DNA of 12,230 nt from assembly GCA_023443705.1 (NCBI GenBank), contig JAEZTD010000405.1, positions 1 through 12,230 of the forward strand, given 5' to 3'. Source of the DNA: Bacillota bacterium. Lineage in GTDB: Bacteria > Bacillota > Clostridia > Christensenellales > Aristaeellaceae. Made by a program: the position numbers and the translations under genes. Below, one piece after another: positions 1-6,923 of the stretch (the stretch's first letter is position 1; every line of letters begins with the position of its first letter). The notes beneath the pieces were generated by a model that had not been told where the DNA came from, ran no database searches, and saw only the letters and a program-made list of their open reading frames with translations.

Positions 1-25
1 CTCGGGTTATGCTACCGTGCAGTCA

Positions 26-56
26 AGGCGGGTAAGCAGAGCCCTGCTTCCCGCCT
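26..56. repeat. Hairpin at the window edge
   Basis: The arms at 26-39 and 44-56 pair as 7 bp plus 6 bp around one bulged T, with a four-base AGCC loop. No T-run follows on either strand, so it is not a convincing intrinsic terminator. It sits in the GC-rich 1-98 stretch, which holds no gene I can support. It may belong to the inner part of an insertion sequence whose end is at 99-127, or to the ordinary chromosomal flank. Confidence 0.4.
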
Positions 57-98
57 CATCCTACGAACTACCGCAAACTGCGTTTTGCCCCGCTTTTC

Positions 99-127
99 GA
101 GTTTACACAAAATCCGGGATTGACCCC
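99..127. mobile_element. Possible solo IS256-family-like terminal repeat
   Basis: The stretch begins GAGTTTACACAAAATCC and ends GGGATTGACCC. Read on the minus strand it resembles ends I recall for IS256/mutator-family elements, with a TTGTGTAAA core preceded by a GTCC/ATCC-like block. It marks the change from GC-rich DNA (1-98) to AT-rich DNA (130 onward), and the stop codon of the OLD-type gene lies inside it. No transposase is visible. Which side was the IS interior cannot be settled: by comparison with IS256 itself the outer end would be near 127 with the body to the left of the window. The assignment rests on memory of terminal repeats. Confidence 0.3.
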
Positions 128-2151
128 ACTACACTTCTGATCCTCTTGCGGCTAAAAAAATCAAGCGAATCAAAGAAAGTCAATATATCCTCGAAGGCAC
201 TTTCTGGCAATTCACGAACATAATCAGAGTACGATATTCTGCTTGAGCTTGTGTATCCGAAGTAATCATGGCCTCGTATGTTAATCTTTAGCCATTCCAT
301 ATTGTGTTGAATGTCAGAAGTCTTGCCGTCGTACTCAGCTTCGAAGCGAGTTATCTTATCATTCTCGCCATCATTCTGTTTTCTGAAATACTCGAAATGT
401 CTGCTTCTATTCTGTGCCAATTTTCGCTTTAATTGTTCATAAACGCCCTCCGTGGTTGCAATAACTCCATGTCGGGCCAGTAAGTCCGGTGAAAATAAAT
501 ATCCTTCAATCGCGCTGTACTTTGTAACATAAATATTTGCCGCTACGGATGTATAGTAAACTCTAGATATATTTTCACTCATCTGATTATTAAGCTTTCT
601 CATTACCGATTCTAGCGACATAGTATCCAAATCACGAACTACAGCAAATGATTGGTTCAGTGTAGTCTTTTTCAAAAATCTTAAGGTAGCATAAAACCCA
701 ATGTTTTTGCATGACTTTGTGTCCACAATGGTAATCCTATTCATATCGACACTATAATACTTAGGCAGCAAGAGTTCAAATACTTCCTTATCCGCTTGTC
801 CTTCTACAAAAATCACATAATCTGTATTCAAGATGTCCTGACTCGAGTAGCCTATTTCAGCGAGAATAGAATCCAACGAAGCGACTTCGACTTCGCTCTG
901 ATATGATTCAATATTGAGCTTAACTTTCCGAATGTCTTCCGACGCGAATTCATTTAACAACAAAGGAGAGTGTGTGGTAAACACGATTTGGTCATTTTCT
1001 GACAAAGCCAATAATGTATGGGCCATTTCTTTTTGGAGCTCCGGGTGGAGATACAATTCCGGCTCCTCAATCAAAAAAACAGCACTTTTCCTACCCATTG
1101 ACTTATATGCCTGAAGAAGAGATAACAGGTATATACTTCGGATACCCGCACCTACATTACACATATCTATTTCTTTCCCAAGCACCGGGTCAAAAATCCT
1201 TGTTGAGAGATTAAACGACTTATTTATACCACTAGTGGCCTTAATATTTACTTTAAATCCATCTCTATAATTCTTCTGGAACGTATCCGATACAGTTCTG
1301 GTAAATGCATCAGAACTCATTTTTAACTTATAGTTAATTAGCTTCTCCAGTTCCCCAGATGTAAGCTCTGCTGTTTTCTTTTTGAATAGAGCATTTATGC
1401 ACCGTGACGTGCAGTCTGTCTCAGTACAAGCGCCACACGAAATGCCATCAAGACCAGTAATCGCATCGTCCTGAATTATTCTAAATATTTCACTCGTTAG
1501 TGTTTTAGGTTTTCCTATTTCTTCCCCGTCAAAATTCCTATCGTCATCTATAAATGCAAGATCCGGTAAATATGATGGAATGTCTTTAATCAAGCTAGTC
1601 CCGATATAGTACTGTGTTTTCAAGTCGCTTTTTGCGCATTTCATGCATATTTTTACTTGACGATCAGAACCAATTCCGAGTCTTTGTTCCGTTGCATTAA
1701 CCCAAATATGTCGAAATTTTTCTTGCTGGGTGCTGTCATTTCCTTCGCCAATATGTACCACATCTCGTTCCGCTATAAAATCAGTATAGGCAATATCTGC
1801 CCAGCATGTATTGCTTTTCGACCTATTAAACTCCCCTGCAGACGATGGAATCTTGAGAAACCCCACCTTGCCATCACTAAAGAGCGAGTCAATATAGTCA
1901 CCAGAGATTTCGAAAGTAAAATTTATTGAAATAGAATCCGCATTTTTATAGAAATCTCTCTCACCAGGGCTATATTCACCCCAAAAAGTCCTAATTGCAC
2001 TTAAAACCGCACTTTTACCTGCGTTGTTTTTCCCGATCAGAATAAGCGCGTTCCCGATATTCATTATTTGCTGATTGAATATTCCACTAAATTCTCGATC
2101 TGTATCTCGCAAATTTTCATTTTTCTTCCTCGTATGCAACATATTTCTCAT
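103..2151 (-). CDS. OLD-family ATPase/TOPRIM nuclease, apparently frameshifted near its start
   Basis: The open frame encodes 682 aa with an ABC-type ATPase followed by a TOPRIM nuclease domain, the order seen in OLD (overcoming lysogenization defect) and GajA proteins. Visible motifs are Walker A GKNNAGKS (40-47), a signature-like VGAGIRS (333-339), Walker B with EEPE (362-365), the H-loop TTHSP (392-396), and TOPRIM FVEG (448-451) and DLD (507-509). Two cysteine groups, C169/C172 and C239/C242/C247/C251, lie in the ATPase insert. The first ATG (2151) has no ribosome site. A better start is at 2120 in another frame, with AGGA six bases upstream, reading MKICEIQIEN and needing one extra T at 2089-2091 to rejoin as IENFSGI. 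The last residues, GSIPDFV, come from an IS-like end. AT-rich bases and AGA/ATA/TTA codons differ from neighbours and suggest transfer. No UvrD-type helicase adjoins it within view, so a single-gene OLD fits better than Gabija. It may be a decaying gene. Confidence 0.85.
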   Translation of the reverse strand: MRNMLHTRKKNENLRDTDREFSGIFNQQIMNIGNALILIGKNNAGKSAVLSAIRTFWGEYSPGERDFYKNADSISINFTFEISGDYIDSLFSDGKVGFLKIPSSAGEFNRSKSNTCWADIAYTDFIAERDVVHIGEGNDSTQQEKFRHIWVNATEQRLGIGSDRQVKICMKCAKSDLKTQYYIGTSLIKDIPSYLPDLAFIDDDRNFDGEEIGKPKTLTSEIFRIIQDDAITGLDGISCGACTETDCTSRCINALFKKKTAELTSGELEKLINYKLKMSSDAFTRTVSDTFQKNYRDGFKVNIKATSGINKSFNLSTRIFDPVLGKEIDMCNVGAGIRSIYLLSLLQAYKSMGRKSAVFLIEEPELYLHPELQKEMAHTLLALSENDQIVFTTHSPLLLNEFASEDIRKVKLNIESYQSEVEVASLDSILAEIGYSSQDILNTDYVIFVEGQADKEVFELLLPKYYSVDMNRITIVDTKSCKNIGFYATLRFLKKTTLNQSFAVVRDLDTMSLESVMRKLNNQMSENISRVYYTSVAANIYVTKYSAIEGYLFSPDLLARHGVIATTEGVYEQLKRKLAQNRSRHFEYFRKQNDGENDKITRFEAEYDGKTSDIQHNMEWLKINIRGHDYFGYTSSSRISYSDYVRELPESAFEDILTFFDSLDFFSRKRIRSVVGSIPDFV
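2118..2130 (-). promoter_or_regulatory. Ribosome site and likely native start of the OLD-type gene, out of frame
   Basis: On the minus strand AGGAAGAAAA directly precedes an ATG at 2120-2118. This frame reads MKICEIQIEN, the usual opening of SMC/RecF/OLD-like ATPases, and then stops after eight more codons unless the frame changes near 2089-2091. The start at 2151 lacks a comparable site. This is the main evidence that the long frame is not read from its own first ATG. Confidence 0.6.
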
Positions 2152-2242
2152 TCGTCTTCAGGGGACCACCGATATTGCTTAAAGAGGTAGCAAAAATCTA
2201 ACGTGTGACTTTCCTTATTGAACAGCCCGCTTCTTTCAAAGA

Positions 2243-2293
2243 ACATCCATCCTGCTCTGTACGAAACCCCTGACATCTATCCTGCTCTGTACG
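2243..2293. repeat. Two 21-bp direct repeats, 30 bp apart
   Basis: Copies at 2243-2263 and 2273-2293 match at 20 of 21 positions (core ATCCTGCTCTGTACG) with a 30-bp period, close to three helical turns. They lie upstream of the OLD-type gene and inside the AT-rich island. They could be binding sites for a regulator, or the paired end repeats of a lost insertion sequence such as an IS21-type element. Nothing else in the window matches them. The rest of 2152-2377 shows no gene. Confidence 0.6.
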
Positions 2294-2377
2294 CTTCTAC
2301 ACCTGCCGCTTTGGATGTGTTTCCTTTTAGAAATGATTATACACGCATTAACCTACATTTTCCAGCCCCAAAACGAC

Positions 2378-2403
2378 AAAAAGCCTGATTTCTCAGGCTT
2401 TTT
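2378..2403 (-). terminator. Intrinsic terminator of the pfkA-rlmD operon
   Basis: The arms 2378-2388 and 2393-2403 pair perfectly over 11 bp around a TTTC loop. The stem has an A-tract on one side and a T-tract on the other, so it can act in both directions. It lies 13 bp past the rlmD stop, and on the minus strand it is followed by a T-rich tail. It also separates the operon from the OLD-type gene farther along the same strand, which therefore needs its own promoter. Confidence 0.85.
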
Positions 2404-2415
2404 GAGTACCCTTCC

Positions 2416-3708
2416 CTACTCCCTTGACATCAATGCTACGCACTCGACGTGGCTCGTCCACGGGAACATATCCACGGGACGCACTTTTTTGAGCGCATAG
2501 CCGCCGGAGTGGAGGCGCTTAAGGTCCCGGGCGAGGGTGCCCGGATCGCAGGAGACGTAGACGATTCTCTTTGGCGCGGCGCCGGCAAGCGCCAGCGTCA
2601 GCGATTCTTCCAGGCCCTTGCGGGGCGGGTCAACCACCACGACGTCTGGCGTCAGCCCTTTCTTCAGCATCTGGGGCAACACCAGTTCGGCGCGGCCCTG
2701 CACAAACTCGGTCTTGTCTGAAAGAGCCGCACGGGCGGCGTTGTCCCGGGCATCTCGGACGGCCTCGGGCACAACCTCCACGCCGATCACGCTGCCCGCG
2801 TGCTTCGCCATGTAAAGGCCGATGGAGCCCGCGCCGCAGTAGGCGTCCACCACCAGCTCGTTTCCGGTGAGCGCGGCAAAATCCAGCGCGGCGGCGTACA
2901 GCGCCTCCACCTGTACATCGTTCACCTGAAAGAAGGACTTCGGCGCCAGCGAGAAGGCGATGCCGCCGAGTTCATCCACGAGCGCCTCATCCCCGCTGAT
3001 GAGGGTGACGTCGCCATCCAGCGCTTGGGCGTGGCCGGGCCGAAGCCTGCAGCTGTAAACGGAGCGGTATTCCGGCAGGCGCTTCAGAACCGCCGCCGCA
3101 TCCGAAGCATCCCAGCCGCCCTCGTGGCAGAGAACCGCCATGCCCTCGCCCGCGCGGTTCACGCGGGTGACCAAGTAGCAAAGCGGCGTATCCGGGTTCT
3201 CCCGCAGCCAGTAGCGCAGCATGCGCATGGCGCGGACGCTGGGCTCCTTCTGAAGAAGGCAGTCGCTCACTTCGAGAACGCCACGTCCGTCGGAGCGGCG
3301 AAGGCCGATCATCGGCCCTTCGATGGCGTACTCCGCCTTGTTTCTGTATCGCTCCGGCTGCTCCATGCCGATCGGCTCCATCACCTCGGGCGCATCGAAG
3401 CCGCCGATGCGCGTCAATGCATCGATCACCCGCTGTTTTTTGAGGGAAAGCGAAAGACCGTACTGCATGTGCCGCGCCTGGCAGCCGCCGCAGGAAGCGG
3501 CATAGCGGCACGCGCTGCGGGCCCGGTCCTGATTGGGCGCAACGACGCGAAGTAGGCGCGCCACAAGGTAGCGCCCCTGATCGCGAACGATTTCAACCTG
3601 CACCGTCTCCCCCGGCAGCGCGCCGGGCACGAACACCGCGCGGCCGTCCAGCCGCCCGACGCCCTGCATTTCAGAAGCAGCGCCGGTGATGGTCAGCTCA
3701 AATCTCAT
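2416..3708 (-). CDS. rlmD: 23S rRNA (uracil-5-)-methyltransferase, RlmD/RlmCD (RumA) type
   Basis: This 430-aa protein matches the TrmA/RumA family in length and order. An N-terminal TRAM-like beta domain (about 1-55) is followed by an iron-sulfur cysteine set C67, C73, C76 and C150 with the CGGCQ motif at 73-77. Then come FFQVN (259-263), the SAM-binding motif DAYCGAGSIG (288-297), DPPRKG (360-365) and the catalytic cysteine C387 in SCDPGT. E423 near the C-terminus fits the general base. The family uses SAM to methylate C5 of a uridine in 23S rRNA. Gram-positive members may modify two sites (RlmCD), which the sequence cannot settle. The ATG overlaps the pfkA stop by one base (TGATG), so translation is probably coupled. 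A terminator follows the stop. Confidence 0.93.
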   Translation of the reverse strand: MRFELTITGAASEMQGVGRLDGRAVFVPGALPGETVQVEIVRDQGRYLVARLLRVVAPNQDRARSACRYAASCGGCQARHMQYGLSLSLKKQRVIDALTRIGGFDAPEVMEPIGMEQPERYRNKAEYAIEGPMIGLRRSDGRGVLEVSDCLLQKEPSVRAMRMLRYWLRENPDTPLCYLVTRVNRAGEGMAVLCHEGGWDASDAAAVLKRLPEYRSVYSCRLRPGHAQALDGDVTLISGDEALVDELGGIAFSLAPKSFFQVNDVQVEALYAAALDFAALTGNELVVDAYCGAGSIGLYMAKHAGSVIGVEVVPEAVRDARDNAARAALSDKTEFVQGRAELVLPQMLKKGLTPDVVVVDPPRKGLEESLTLALAGAAPKRIVYVSCDPGTLARDLKRLHSGGYALKKVRPVDMFPWTSHVECVALMSRE

Positions 3709-4760
3709 CAGCCGGACACCGTGGAGATCAGCTTGTAGAGATCGGCGTTGTAGTCCCCGCCGCGGTTGCGCGCCTCCGTGATCGGAACCTCGATCAAATG
3801 ATTGTCACGCATGCCTATGGCGAGGCCCGCATGATCGTCGCGCAACAGTTCCACCGCCCGATTGCCCATGCGGGTGGCGAGAATCCGGTCGGTGGCGGTG
3901 GGGCTGCCGCCCCGCTGGATGTAACCCAAAACCGTCGCACGGGTGTCGTGGCCCGACAGCGCCTCGATGAATCGGGCAAGCTGGCCGGAGTCCATCTGCT
4001 GGTTGAGAGCGCCGGTAAGTTTTTCGTTCGACTGACAGAGCGCGTTCAGGTCGCTCGTCATGGAAGAAAACGCGCCTTCGGCCACGATGATGATCATGGA
4101 GCTCTTGCCCTTGAGGACGCCCCACTTGACCTTTTCGGCCACTTCCTCGATGGACCACTTGACCTCTGGGATCAAGACGATCTCCGCGCCGCAGGCCAGC
4201 GCCGTATGCACCGCGATGTCGCCACAGTTGCGGCCCATGACGGTGACAAGGCTGGCGCGCTCGTGGGAATCGCTGGTCTCGCGGATGCGGTTGAGGCAGT
4301 CCAGCGCGGTGTTGAGGGCTGTATCAAAGCCGATCGTCGCGTCGGTGTAGTTCAAGTCGTTGTCTATGGTGCCGGGAATGCCGACAACCGGCAGGCCCAG
4401 CTTTTCTATATCCGTCGCGCCGCGGAAGGTTCCGTCGCCGCCGATCAGCACCATGCCCTCCACGCCCAGCATTTTGAGGTTGGAGACGACGCGCTTTTGC
4501 GCCTCCAGTTCGCGGAATTCTGCGCAGCGGGCGGTCATCAGGAAGGTGCCGCCCCGGTGGATTTTGTCGGAGACGCTGTGGGCGGTCATCATCTGAAAAT
4601 CGTCCGACGCATCCTTGGAGCGCATCAGCATCCCATTGTAGCCGCGCTTGAAGCCGATCACGCTCATGTCATAGGACAGGGCGGACCTGACCACCGCGCG
4701 AATCGCGGCATTCATGCCGGGCGCGTCTCCGCCGGAAGTCATAACGCCGATTCTTTTCAT
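3708..4760 (-). CDS. pfkA: ATP-dependent 6-phosphofructokinase
   Basis: This is the 350-aa glycolytic enzyme that phosphorylates fructose 6-phosphate. The open frame continues upstream to 4904, but MKRIGVMTSGGDAPGMNAAI at 4760 is the family's N-terminus and follows a GGGGGA ribosome-site-like stretch. Motifs are GGDGT (107-111), PGTIDND (129-135) with catalytic D133, MGRNCGD (175-181) and GYIQRGGSP (279-287). Glycine in GGDG and in PGTIDND indicates ATP rather than pyrophosphate as phosphate donor. It is somewhat longer than the ~320-aa bacterial type, partly from a loop around 231-256 that I do not recognise. It is the middle gene of a three-gene operon: 16 bp after the 70-aa gene, overlapping rlmD by one base. 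Confidence 0.95.
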   Translation of the reverse strand: MKRIGVMTSGGDAPGMNAAIRAVVRSALSYDMSVIGFKRGYNGMLMRSKDASDDFQMMTAHSVSDKIHRGGTFLMTARCAEFRELEAQKRVVSNLKMLGVEGMVLIGGDGTFRGATDIEKLGLPVVGIPGTIDNDLNYTDATIGFDTALNTALDCLNRIRETSDSHERASLVTVMGRNCGDIAVHTALACGAEIVLIPEVKWSIEEVAEKVKWGVLKGKSSMIIIVAEGAFSSMTSDLNALCQSNEKLTGALNQQMDSGQLARFIEALSGHDTRATVLGYIQRGGSPTATDRILATRMGNRAVELLRDDHAGLAIGMRDNHLIEVPITEARNRGGDYNADLYKLISTVSG

Positions 4761-4776
4761 ATTATCCCCCGCTCTT

Positions 4777-4989
4777 CTAAAAACCGTTTTCCTGCAAGAC
4801 CTCGCGCGCTTCCTTGGCTTCCGCCTTGATGGCCTGAAGCTCAAAGCAGCACTCGCCGGAGAGCGTCCGTGCCACCGGTCGAACACGCACCATGAAGCCC
4901 TCACGGGTGAGAAGTTCCTGAGCCGACGCGGCTTTTGGCTCGCTGTGCGCCATGTGGATCACAACCCACACGCCTTCCGCGTTTTTCAC
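4777..4989 (-). CDS. Small conserved-looking protein upstream of pfkA (DUF2007-like fold possible)
   Basis: It encodes 70 aa from a GTG at 4989, with GGGGAGGG about six bases upstream. The frame extends to a TTG at 5025, but that codon has no ribosome site. The protein opens MKNAEGVWVVIHMAHSEPKA, then AQELLTREGFMVRVRPV, then an FELQAIKAEAKEAREVL helix. This beta-alpha-beta-beta-alpha pattern resembles short DUF2007-like 'signal transducing' proteins. I recall similar ~70-aa proteins beside clostridial pfkA genes, sometimes mislabelled glutamate decarboxylase, and nothing here supports that label. No membrane segment or catalytic motif is visible. Its place as first gene of the operon suggests a link to pfkA, but the function is unknown. 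Confidence 0.75.
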   Translation of the reverse strand: MKNAEGVWVVIHMAHSEPKAASAQELLTREGFMVRVRPVARTLSGECCFELQAIKAEAKEAREVLQENGF

Positions 4990-5006
4990 CCAAGTCCCTC
5001 CCCTGC

Positions 5007-5035
5007 TTGCGTTTCCCAATTTCAAAGAGTATTAT
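5007..5035 (+). promoter_or_regulatory. Candidate promoter of the dipeptidase gene
   Basis: TTGCGT (5007-5012) and TATTAT (5030-5035) are 17 bp apart. Transcription would begin near 5042, giving a leader of about 70 bases before the ATG at 5112. The -10 overlaps the minus-strand TATAAT, so the two start points may compete or be shared by one symmetrical AT-rich core. Confidence 0.45.
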
Positions 5036-5059
5036 ATCCGCATGCGCGCCTTTGCGCAA
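5031..5059 (-). promoter_or_regulatory. Promoter of the 70-aa gene-pfkA-rlmD operon
   Basis: On the minus strand a perfect TATAAT (5036-5031) lies 17 bp from TTGCGC (5059-5054). Transcription would start near 5024, about 35 bases before the GTG at 4989. The -10 hexamer occupies almost the same bases as a candidate -10 on the plus strand. Confidence 0.6.
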
Positions 5060-5111
5060 GCGTCCGACCGTTTCGGGCGGCAAAAATCGCCATTTTGTGG
5101 GAGGAAATGCC

Positions 5112-5855
5112 ATGGAAACGCCCATTCCTGCCGATATTACCAAAAAAAGCGCCATGCCGGAGTTGGCCGAGGATGCCTACCGCCTGCCGGAGGGCTTCGT
5201 CTACCTGGACGAGGCCGTGCCCGGCGTGTACTGGGATGCGAAATACGCCTCAAGCGACAACTTCACCGGCGCCCCCGTGGACGGCTACGCCGCGAACCGC
5301 ATCGCGCTCAGCGAAAAGCTGGCCGACTCCTTGACCCTGGTGCGGGACGAGGCCGCGAAGAAGGGGCTTTACCTGCTCGTCTGGGACGCGGCGCGGCCTC
5401 AGCGTGCGGTGGACCGGTTTGTCGATTGGTCCCGCGAGCCGGAGAACGGCGTCACCCGCAAAGCGCACTACCCGAACCTTCAAAAAAATCAGCTGTTCCG
5501 AGAGGGCTACATAGCCGCCCGCTCCGGCCACACCCGAGGCGCGGCGGTGGATCTGACCCTCATCGACAAGAGCGGGGAAGCGCTGGACATGGGCGGGGTT
5601 TTTGACCTGATGGACGAAAAATCCCATCACGGCGCGAAGGGCCTCACGCCGGAGCAGGCCGAGAACCGGCTCCTCCTCAAAAAGCTGATGCGCTCCGCCG
5701 GTTTTAGCGCCTACTTGAACGAGTGGTGGCACTATTCCCTCGCCCGCGAGCCGTTTCCCGGCGAATATTTCGATTTTATGATCGGCGGAGACGCCGTCCG
5801 CTACCCGTGGAAGATGCCGCCCCAACCCAGCCGGACGGTGGACGAGGCGGAGTAG
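5112..5855 (+). CDS. ddpX: D-alanyl-D-alanine dipeptidase, VanX/DdpX family
   Basis: This 247-aa zinc peptidase should cleave D-Ala-D-Ala. The ligand pattern is that of VanX: H140 and D147 seven residues apart in SGHTRGAAVDL, H207 in NEWWHY, and the catalytic base E204 three residues before it. R95 in WDAARP corresponds to the VanX transition-state arginine. No signal peptide is visible, so it is probably cytoplasmic. The ATG at 5112 follows GGGAGGA with good spacing; the frame is open upstream to 4935 but that part overlaps the divergent gene and promoter. It is longer than VanX itself (about 200 aa). No VanH, ligase or VanRS neighbour is present, so a role in cell-wall dipeptide recycling is more likely than glycopeptide resistance. 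Confidence 0.9.
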   Translation: METPIPADITKKSAMPELAEDAYRLPEGFVYLDEAVPGVYWDAKYASSDNFTGAPVDGYAANRIALSEKLADSLTLVRDEAAKKGLYLLVWDAARPQRAVDRFVDWSREPENGVTRKAHYPNLQKNQLFREGYIAARSGHTRGAAVDLTLIDKSGEALDMGGVFDLMDEKSHHGAKGLTPEQAENRLLLKKLMRSAGFSAYLNEWWHYSLAREPFPGEYFDFMIGGDAVRYPWKMPPQPSRTVDEAE

Positions 5856-5860
5856 CAAAA

Positions 5861-5884
5861 GGCTGACCGCCGCGACGGCCAGCC
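5861..5884. terminator. Weak hairpin after the dipeptidase gene
   Basis: GGCTG-A-CCG (5861-5869) pairs with CGG-C-CAGCC (5876-5884) with one A/C mismatch and a six-base loop, five bases past the stop. No T-run follows on the plus strand. On the minus strand the stem is followed by TTTTGC, which fits a terminator for the convergent gene slightly better. Confidence 0.35.
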
Positions 5885-5947
5885 CCAAACCATCATTCAA
5901 AGCCTTTTCGGGCTCCAATCGTTCCGCTCCGAATCCCCGCCGTCCCT

Positions 5948-6002
5948 TCGTCCCCGGCGACACCCAAGCCCTCGTCGTCACTTCCTATCGTTCCCGGCGA
6001 CA
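5948..6002. repeat. Pair of 15-bp direct repeats in the convergent gap
   Basis: Copies at 5948-5962 and 5988-6002 match at 14 of 15 bases (core CCCGGCGACA) with a 40-bp period. They lie in the gap between two convergent genes, where I see no coding sequence. Their role is unknown. Confidence 0.45.
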
Positions 6003-6026
6003 TGCGCGGCAGGAGCGGTTTTCGCA

Positions 6027-6145
6027 GCCAGTGCGAGCACTGGCGGAGGAAACAATACCAGAGGTCAGCGAGCCTGAAACCCGAACGGTTTCAGGCTCGC
6101 GCAGTTCTCCTCGCGAAGAAAAGCCGAGAAGCGGATTTTCTTCGC
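6027..6145. repeat. Cluster of three hairpins 3' of the zinc peptidase gene
   Basis: Three inverted repeats follow one another: 6027-6034/6037-6044 (8 bp), 6068-6081/6087-6100 (14 bp, perfect, CGAAC loop) and 6113-6122/6136-6145 (10 bp). The last begins eight bases past the stop of the minus-strand zinc peptidase gene. None has a proper terminator T-tail. The stems are unrelated in sequence. They could be a structured 3' end, a REP/MITE-like element, or nucleoid or protein binding sites. Confidence 0.5.
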
Positions 6146-6152
6146 AATCGTC

Positions 6153-6842
6153 CTAATCCCGCCTGCGCCCGACGCCCGCAAGGAGAAGCAGCCGGACCAG
6201 CTGCAAGATCGCGCCAATGGCGGCGGCCACGTAGGTCATCGCGGCGGCGCGCAGCACCTTTGATGCGCCCGCCATCTCGTCAGAATCAAGGTATCCGCCG
6301 GAGGACAGCGTGGCCAGCGCGCGGCCCGAGGCGTTGAATTCCACCGGCAGCGTGAGCAGCGAAAAAGCCACCGCCAGCGCAAACAGGATGATGCCCGCGA
6401 GGAGCAGCGGCTCCCAGCTGAAGATCAGCCCGGCGAGGAAGATCGGCCAGCTCAGGTTGGAGCCAAAGCCCACCGCCGGCACGATGGCCGTGCGCAGCTT
6501 CAGCGGCGCGTAATGCTCCTGATCCTGAATCGCGTGGCCGGTCTCGTGGGCGGCGACGCCCAGCGCCGCGATGGATGTGGAACCGTAGACCCCTTCCGAA
6601 AGGCGCAGAACTCGCGCGGAGGGATCGTAGTGATCCGACAGGTTGCCGGACACCCGCTCAATGGCGACATCCTCCAGGCCGCGGCTGTCCAGCATGCGGC
6701 GCGCCAGCATCGCGCCGGTCAGGCCGATGCGCGCGGGCACGCGCTGGTATTTGGCAAACGTACCGCTGACACCCGCCTGAGCGATCAGCGCCAGAACCAG
6801 GCCGGGGAGCACAATCAAAAACGTCCAGTCATAGAAAAACAT
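6153..6842 (-). CDS. Membrane zinc metallopeptidase, YugP family
   Basis: This 229-aa protein belongs to the YugP-type neutral zinc metallopeptidases. It has an N-terminal membrane segment (about 6-24), a cytosolic or loop region with the zinc motif HETGH (99-103), then hydrophobic segments at about 130-145, 147-166 and 200-222. E168 in LPVEFNAS probably supplies the third zinc ligand. The substrate is not known. I chose the ATG at 6842 because MFFYDW is typical for the family and GGGAGG lies upstream, although the spacing (12 bases) is long. The frame stays open to 6923. It is a single gene converging on the dipeptidase gene. Confidence 0.88.
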   Translation of the reverse strand: MFFYDWTFLIVLPGLVLALIAQAGVSGTFAKYQRVPARIGLTGAMLARRMLDSRGLEDVAIERVSGNLSDHYDPSARVLRLSEGVYGSTSIAALGVAAHETGHAIQDQEHYAPLKLRTAIVPAVGFGSNLSWPIFLAGLIFSWEPLLLAGIILFALAVAFSLLTLPVEFNASGRALATLSSGGYLDSDEMAGASKVLRAAAMTYVAAAIGAILQLVRLLLLAGVGRRRD

Positions 6843-6870
6843 CTTGCTTGGAAGCCTCCCTTCCATTTGT

Positions 6871-6879
6871 ATGATAACA
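6871..6879 (-). promoter_or_regulatory. Extended -10 promoter of the zinc peptidase gene
   Basis: On the minus strand TGTTATCAT forms an extended -10 (TGn plus TATCAT). No good -35 is visible, as is common for extended -10 promoters. Transcription would start near 6865, leaving about 23 bases before the ATG and keeping the GGGAGG ribosome site. Confidence 0.45.
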
Positions 6880-6923
6880 CATTTCCGCCCGGCAAATCCG
6901 TGTTTCACGGGAATTCCACTCAA

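Noticed and set aside
103..2151. Gabija (GajA) defence system
   Set aside because: The domain order fits GajA, but no UvrD-like GajB gene is beside it: the next gene upstream is rlmD and the 102 bases downstream hold none. A single-gene OLD protein is the safer call.
2800..3555. Long plus-strand open frame opposite rlmD
   Set aside because: It is antisense to a gene with clear family motifs. Its translation is rich in Arg, Ala and His with no motif, as expected from the GC-rich opposite strand.
3798..4829. Long plus-strand open frame opposite pfkA
   Set aside because: Antisense shadow of a certain gene; no ribosome site and no recognisable domain.
5112..5855. Vancomycin-resistance gene vanX
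   Set aside because: Catalytic residues match, but no vanH, D-Ala-D-Lac ligase or vanRS genes are near; the neighbours are glycolytic and rRNA-modification genes.
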